A stretch of 32,330 bases of DNA from Bacteroidales bacterium (GTDB lineage: Bacteria; Bacteroidota; Bacteroidia; Bacteroidales; Muribaculaceae), in NCBI GenBank assembly GCA_004552725.1, contig SFNM01000010.1:1-32330 (forward strand), written 5' to 3'. Below the pieces are notes generated by a model that made no database searches, was not told where the DNA came from, and saw nothing but the letters and a program-made list of their open reading frames with translations. Below, in pieces: positions 27,508-32,330 of the stretch. The position numbers and the translations under genes were made by a program. Position 1 is the stretch's first letter; each line of letters opens with the position of its first letter.

Positions 27508-29782
27508 GATAACCGTTAGAGATAAGGCCACCGGTGAGCTAAAGACCATCGAGACCAAGGCCAAGACCGCTACGCAGGCATTTGCCAAGTTAAGCGACAA
27601 CGCCAAGGCGGCGAGCGCAAAAATAGCAGCGAGCACTAAAAACGCCGCCGCCGCTACGTTAGTGTTTGACGGTCTGGCCAGTGCCGTGCAACAGCTCACG
27701 GCCATGTGCGCAGACCTCGCCGCCGCCTATGATGCCCAAATTATGGCCGAGGAAAAGCTCGCCACCATCATGCAGCAGCGCATGGCCGCGACCGCTGAGG
27801 ACATCCAAGGCATTAAAGACCTATGCGCCGCACAGCAACAGCTCGGCGTCATCGGTGACGAGGTGCAGTTGGCCGGTGCTCAACAAGTGGCCACGTTTTT
27901 GCAGAGCAAAGATAGCCTCGCCACGTTAATACCCGCGATGAACAACCTGTTGGCGCAGCAAAAAGGGCTTAACGCGACACAGCAGGACGCCGTCAACATC
28001 GGCAACATGGTGGGCAAGGTGATGCAAGGGCAGACATCAGCGCTCACGCGTGCCGGCATTACGTTTACCGAGGCGCAAAAACGAGTGCTGCAATACGGCA
28101 CCGAGGAGGAGCGTGCGGCCACACTCGCCCAAGTAATCACCGACAACGTCGGCAATATGAACGCACGGCTGGCGCAGACCGACAGCGGCAAAATGCAGCA
28201 ATTGCGCAATACGCTCGGCGACATCAAAGAGCAGATAGGTGGCTTTGCCAAGAGCGCCCTGCCGTTTTTGACCATGAGTTCTCAGGCCACCGTGGCCGCC
28301 ATGGGTATCGCCAAAGTTGTGACCGCCGTAAAGGCTCTAACCGTGGCGTTCCGTGCCCTTAATACCGTGACAAAAGCCAGTATTTTAGGCGCAGTCGTGG
28401 CCGTCGTGGCCTCGCTCGTCGGCTGGATGAGCAGCCTTAGTGACGAGACCGAGGAGGCGGCGGCGCAAACAAAGCGGCTCCAAGAGGAGCAAGACCGACT
28501 ACGGCAACGCCAAGAGCGGATTTCGCAATTGACGCAGAGCCAAGTGGCCGAGTTTGAGCGTTACAAATCGCTGTTAGCCAACTTTAACGGCACACAGCAG
28601 GAGCAGGCACGGCTCGTGGCAGAGCTTAACAACAAGTACGGCGAGCAGTTTGGTGTATTTAAAACACTATCGGAGTGGTATCAAACCCTGACCAAAAACT
28701 CGGAGGCCTACTGCCGACAAATCGAGGCCGAGGCGCGTGTGCGATTAGTGTCGGAGGACATCGCCGACCTTACCGCACGACACCGACAAGTGATGCGCGG
28801 CCTTGATGCCGACCCCGCCTTAGCAAATGCGCCGGATTATTTTGACCCGACAAAGACCACGCGCCAAAAAGTTGAGGAGCTATATCAATATCAGCTCAAA
28901 AAGCTCCGCGACGAGATGGACGCGATATTTGCCGAGATGCCCAAACCCATGCTAACAACAGGCGCAGGCGGCGGAACAGGCGGCTCAACTCCCGCGCTGG
29001 CAATGCCCACGGAGTTTAAGACCCTGCAAGACTTTGACAACGCGCTCGCCTATCTCAACCAGCAACTGCTAACGGCCACCGCAGACCAAGTCAACGCCGT
29101 GCGCGCCAAAATCGAGCAAATACGCCGCATGCGTGAGCAGTTTGGCCAAGAGCTTGGCGAGATAGTCAAACTCACCAACAAGGCCGGCCTGCAACTCGGT
29201 AACGGCGCAATGCCTGACGGTCTGACAATCAACAACCCGTTGGCTCCGTCCGACTGGTCTTCTATCTATCAGCAAGTGCAAGAGTTGAGCAAGACGGACA
29301 ATTTTGACCGACTCAAGCAGTCAATGACGGGCGTGGCACAGGCCATGAAAAACATTAGCGACATGTGCGCACAGGGCGGGAGCGCGTGGCTCCAGTACGG
29401 CGCCAATATCCTCTCGGCAGTTGCATCAGCTATCCCGGCAATTAACGCGCTATCGACCGCCGAGGGTATCGAGGCCTCTCAACGCGTGCCGTGGCCGCTT
29501 AACATCATCGCGCTCGGTGCATCCGTGGCCGCCATCGCCGCCGCCGTGGCCAACATCCCCAAATTTGCCGACGGCGGCCTCGTCTACGGCAAGACCACCG
29601 CAATCGTGGGCGAGTACGCGGGCGCAGGGAGCAACCCCGAGGTTATTGCACCGCTTAGCAAGCTGCGCAACATACTCGGCGACACAGGCACAGCCGCAGG
29701 CGGCAAAGTTGTGTTTGAAATCTCCGAGCGCACCCTCCGCGGCGTGCTCAACAAAAGTAATAACTACACAAGACGGACATAA
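27485..29782 (+). CDS. Tape measure protein
   Basis: A 765-residue protein that sets tail length. It has an N-terminal helical part, a hydrophobic stretch (residues 270-320: LTMSSQATVAAMGIAKVVTA, ILGAVVAVVASLVGW), a charged coiled coil (TEEAAAQTKRLQEEQDRLRQ), a Gly-rich linker (GAGGGTGGSTPALA), and a C-terminal hydrophobic part (NIIALGASVAAIAAAVANIP) ending in a small globular end. Using the common rule of about 1.5 Angstrom per residue, the tail would be roughly 110-115 nm. That figure is an estimate, not a measurement. Confidence 0.93.
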   Translation: MARQVTFEITVRDKATGELKTIETKAKTATQAFAKLSDNAKAASAKIAASTKNAAAATLVFDGLASAVQQLTAMCADLAAAYDAQIMAEEKLATIMQQRMAATAEDIQGIKDLCAAQQQLGVIGDEVQLAGAQQVATFLQSKDSLATLIPAMNNLLAQQKGLNATQQDAVNIGNMVGKVMQGQTSALTRAGITFTEAQKRVLQYGTEEERAATLAQVITDNVGNMNARLAQTDSGKMQQLRNTLGDIKEQIGGFAKSALPFLTMSSQATVAAMGIAKVVTAVKALTVAFRALNTVTKASILGAVVAVVASLVGWMSSLSDETEEAAAQTKRLQEEQDRLRQRQERISQLTQSQVAEFERYKSLLANFNGTQQEQARLVAELNNKYGEQFGVFKTLSEWYQTLTKNSEAYCRQIEAEARVRLVSEDIADLTARHRQVMRGLDADPALANAPDYFDPTKTTRQKVEELYQYQLKKLRDEMDAIFAEMPKPMLTTGAGGGTGGSTPALAMPTEFKTLQDFDNALAYLNQQLLTATADQVNAVRAKIEQIRRMREQFGQELGEIVKLTNKAGLQLGNGAMPDGLTINNPLAPSDWSSIYQQVQELSKTDNFDRLKQSMTGVAQAMKNISDMCAQGGSAWLQYGANILSAVASAIPAINALSTAEGIEASQRVPWPLNIIALGASVAAIAAAVANIPKFADGGLVYGKTTAIVGEYAGAGSNPEVIAPLSKLRNILGDTGTAAGGKVVFEISERTLRGVLNKSNNYTRRT

Positions 29783-31953
29783 TGGCATACTATCAATTTA
29801 CAGGTGGATTTTACAGCAGTGCGGGCGTACTTTGGGAGGTACGCATCGCGCGGCTCGGCATGACCACCGGCGACACATACACCGGCCTCGCGTTTAACGG
29901 CTCAACCCCTCTCGAGATAGAGCTGCACGACGCCGAAAAGTGGGAGCCGGTGCAACGCTCCGCCGCCACTCTGCACTTAGTTTGCCCCACCGACCGCCTA
30001 TTTACCTGCCTATACACTGACGAGCCCGGTAGCGTGCGGCTCACCGTGACGCGTAACGGCTCCGTGTACTGGTGCGGTACTCTCGACCCCGAGCAATACG
30101 AGGAGCCATACGAGCGCGTCGACGGCTACGAGGTACTCCTTACCTTTGGCGACTTTGGCATGCTCGAGCGGCTACCGTATGACGGCGTAAAGTTTACATG
30201 GACAACAATGGCCGACATCGTCTCGGGCTGCATCTCCCGTGCCAAACTCAACGGCACGGCGGCCTACAGCATCTCCTCCAAATTTGCCAACGACGGGGCG
30301 ACAGTCACTGCCGGCGCCGTCAAAGTGCGCACCGATAACTTTTGGGATGAGGACGGCGAGCCGGTCAGCTGGTTAGACGCGCTCACGGCAATCCTCCAAC
30401 CGCTTGCGCTGCGCATCGTACAAATCGCTGGCAAGGTGTACGTGTACGACCTCAACGCGCTCTACCACACCGCCGCGAAGGCCATATATTGGCGCGGCGC
30501 ATCCTCAACGTTATCCGTTGACAAAGTGTACAGCAAGATAACGGCCACACTATCGGCATACGGTGACAGCACCGTAATGGAGACCACCATCAGCCATGAC
30601 GAGATAGATTACGCCGCCACACCCAAGAGCGCCATGGTATACGCCCCCGGGCGCTCCGGCTATCAAGGTTTTAAAGCCGAGTGGGGCGCGGCGAGCAACG
30701 CCGCCGGCATGGGGCTGACACCCTCGAGTGACACCCGCGCCGCATACTACCGACAGACGGCCATTTACAGCGGGAGCGATGACGGAGCCATCGCGGGCTT
30801 AATCAAGCTCAACGCAGACAAGACCGTGGCGCCGCAGTTTGGCTATCACTCCAACCCCCTCTACGTGGACGCAGACGGCAAGCAGCCCAACCTCACCAGC
30901 TTGCTACAATCGGGGCGCTATTGGCTCGGCAAAGTGGCGAGCGCTTACCGCCTTTGCGTCAAATTGGAGATACTTTTTGACGCTCGCTACAATCCGTGGG
31001 AGCAGGCCAACACCGACAACGAGGAGGGCAATTACAACGCGCAGAGCAAACGCTGGCTCATTTGCTACGTGCCCGTGGTAATCTATCTCGACGGCGTAGA
31101 TGGTAAGCGTTATTATTACGATAACGGTCCCTTGCCATATACCACCACCATCCCCGAGGGCTACAGCGGTAGCTGGGTGGAGGGTCCGACCACCGCATGG
31201 TACTGGAGCTGGCTCACATATTACGACTGGACGGAGCGCGGCTCAAAATCGCCGTGCGCAGGATGGATGACCAACCGCCCCGGCATCGGCCTGACCAAAG
31301 CCGCGCTCCCCGACTGGTGGCAACAGCGCGGCGAGGGTGAGTTTATGCCCACCCCGCCCGTTGCCGGAGAGCTGCGCATAATAATCGGCGCAGGTATTGC
31401 CCCGCTCGACCTTGACGGCAAGATATGGGATGGGCGCAGCACATCCTACGCCGCCAAAGCCGTGCAAGGTATGCTCACCCCGCGCTGGCTGCTCTATCAC
31501 TCCCTCTCCGTTGACGTGGTAGACGTTAACGGCATCCCCGTGGCCGCCGAGGACACCGAGTACAAACTCGACATCAAGCCCACGCTCAAAGAGCCGCTAA
31601 ACATAGACCTCACATGCTGCACCGACGACAGCCAGCTCCCCACGGCGCGTGCGCTATTGTGGCGCGGTAACGGCGTAATGCCTGACATCACGCGCGGCAT
31701 CATAGACGGCGCCGCAGTGGCCGCGCCAGCTGAAAAGTGGCTGCTCTGCACTACCGCATCGCAGTACAGCGGCGTAAAAAACCGCCTCACAGGCGATGCA
31801 GACATCCCGCTAAGTCATACCCCTTACACCGAGAGCAATCAGGCCGCAGGGGCTAAATTTATCCTCACGAGCTACGTGGTGCGCCCGCTCGATGATGCGG
31901 CGGAATGCACATACTTAGAGTTATCCCCCGAAACATACTCCCCCAAGATATGA
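29782..31953 (+). CDS. Large tail-tip protein (distal tail / hub-like)
   Basis: A 723-residue protein that starts as an ATGG overlap with the tape measure stop. The N-terminal 120 residues are beta-rich (SSAGVLWEVRIARLGMTTGD, CTDRLF-like CPTDRLFTCLYTDEPGSVRL, then a YEVLLTFGDFGMLERLPYDG stretch), as in distal tail proteins that attach to the tube. The middle and end contain several beta domains with many Trp, Tyr and Gly (WVEGPTTAWYWSWLTYYDW), suggesting carbohydrate or protein contact. The next gene starts as an ATGA overlap. I recognise no catalytic motif. A hub or receptor-contacting role is inferred from position. Confidence 0.82.
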   Translation: MAYYQFTGGFYSSAGVLWEVRIARLGMTTGDTYTGLAFNGSTPLEIELHDAEKWEPVQRSAATLHLVCPTDRLFTCLYTDEPGSVRLTVTRNGSVYWCGTLDPEQYEEPYERVDGYEVLLTFGDFGMLERLPYDGVKFTWTTMADIVSGCISRAKLNGTAAYSISSKFANDGATVTAGAVKVRTDNFWDEDGEPVSWLDALTAILQPLALRIVQIAGKVYVYDLNALYHTAAKAIYWRGASSTLSVDKVYSKITATLSAYGDSTVMETTISHDEIDYAATPKSAMVYAPGRSGYQGFKAEWGAASNAAGMGLTPSSDTRAAYYRQTAIYSGSDDGAIAGLIKLNADKTVAPQFGYHSNPLYVDADGKQPNLTSLLQSGRYWLGKVASAYRLCVKLEILFDARYNPWEQANTDNEEGNYNAQSKRWLICYVPVVIYLDGVDGKRYYYDNGPLPYTTTIPEGYSGSWVEGPTTAWYWSWLTYYDWTERGSKSPCAGWMTNRPGIGLTKAALPDWWQQRGEGEFMPTPPVAGELRIIIGAGIAPLDLDGKIWDGRSTSYAAKAVQGMLTPRWLLYHSLSVDVVDVNGIPVAAEDTEYKLDIKPTLKEPLNIDLTCCTDDSQLPTARALLWRGNGVMPDITRGIIDGAAVAAPAEKWLLCTTASQYSGVKNRLTGDADIPLSHTPYTESNQAAGAKFILTSYVVRPLDDAAECTYLELSPETYSPKI

Positions 31954-32330
31954 GTGACGCAACGATAACAACGACAAAACGAGCCGCCAAACCGCGAGCC
32001 AAAGGCTACCGTACAGACGCGGCAGTGGCCACAGCTATCAAAGCAGGCGACAATCAGCTCCGCCAACTGCTTAGTCAGTCCGTGGGCGCCCTCTCTATAA
32101 GTATCAGTGACGGCTTACGCCGCACGGGTATCGACATAGAGAGCGGCACAATTACGGCCAACGCCGATAACTTTAGGGTGGTCAACTCCGACGGCAACAT
32201 TACCGCCGAGGTGGACGCAAGCGGCACGCTCGCCGTCAACGCCTTAGTCTGCCGCGATGCTAACGGCATAGTGCGGCGCACAGCTAACGAGTTAGGCAAC
32301 GGCTGGGACATATACTACGACACCGCAGGC
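31950..32330 (+). CDS. Tail-tip / minor structural protein, 5' part (gene wraps the origin)
   Basis: The 5' part of the 269-residue protein that continues at position 1. It starts as ATGA, overlapping the large tail-tip gene stop. The first 94 codons (31950-32231) precede the repeated 99 bp. The N-terminus is basic (TTTKRAAKPRAKGYR) and is followed by a helix (AVATAIKAGDNQLRQLLSQS) and a beta-rich stretch (GIDIESGTITANADNFRVVN). Only sequence up to 32231 is unique; the rest repeats 1-99. Confidence 0.85.
   Translation, partial: MSDATITTTKRAAKPRAKGYRTDAAVATAIKAGDNQLRQLLSQSVGALSISISDGLRRTGIDIESGTITANADNFRVVNSDGNITAEVDASGTLAVNALVCRDANGIVRRTANELGNGWDIYYDTAG
32232..32330. repeat. Terminal direct repeat, right copy (circular closure)
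   Basis: An identical copy of bases 1-99. The reading frame of the tail-tip gene passes through it without a break, so joining 32231 to 1 restores an intact gene. Confidence 0.95.

Overview
The window is one complete, circularly closed temperate siphophage genome. The first 99 bases (1-99) are repeated exactly at 32232-32330, so the unique length is 32,231 bp. The cut falls inside a tail-tip gene whose 5' part is at 31950-32330 and whose 3' part is at 1-528. The likely host is a member of the Bacteroidales. The reasons are promoter boxes of the Bacteroidota type (TAnnTTTG), few Shine-Dalgarno sequences, a Bacteroidota-type tyrosine integrase, a RecE/RecT pair, and tail and lysis proteins like those of Bacteroidales prophages. 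G+C looks to be in the mid-50s by eye; I did not compute it.

Layout. 1-4362: tail tip, fibres and a membrane-anchored protein. 4385-5199: lysis cassette (M15 peptidase and a probable one-piece spanin), closed by a strong terminator. 5264-7146, on the minus strand: integrase, an attP region carrying the 3' half of a tRNA-Pro with its terminator and several repeat families, and a CI-type repressor. From 7200 everything is on the plus strand: a divergent promoter with a 22-bp dyad, two small helix-turn-helix proteins, then about 1.8 kb of tiny genes set among GC-rich hairpins and tRNA-like T-arm hairpins (7724-9559). 9560-13006: RecE-like nuclease, RecT, and a replication initiator gene that contains a candidate origin (four iterons plus an AT-rich stretch). 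13033-15678: an accessory stretch with small genes, tandem repeats, one solitary type I-C CRISPR repeat and a PAPS-reductase-like gene broken at a G8 tract. 15679-17906: RuvC-like resolvase and small genes. 17903-21975: HNH nuclease, terminase subunits and a DNA adenine methylase with an 18-bp minisatellite. 22147-31953: portal, a fused protease and capsid protein, neck proteins, tail tube, frameshifted tail chaperones, tape measure and tail tip.

Working together. Integrase and the tRNA-Pro attP give site-specific lysogeny, and the repressor controls the divergent early promoter. RecE/RecT, the initiator with its internal origin and the resolvase carry out replication and recombination. HNH and terminase package DNA into an HK97-fold head, and the tail genes suggest a flexible non-contractile tail.

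The most exciting signal is at 14124-14155: a single 32-nt repeat matching the type I-C CRISPR consensus, with a Bacteroidota-type -7 box on the minus strand placed to transcribe it in the crRNA sense. It looks like a phage solitary repeat unit, which could act as an RNA anti-CRISPR or a mini-array. The structured RNA island at 7.7-9.5 kb is the second unexplained feature.
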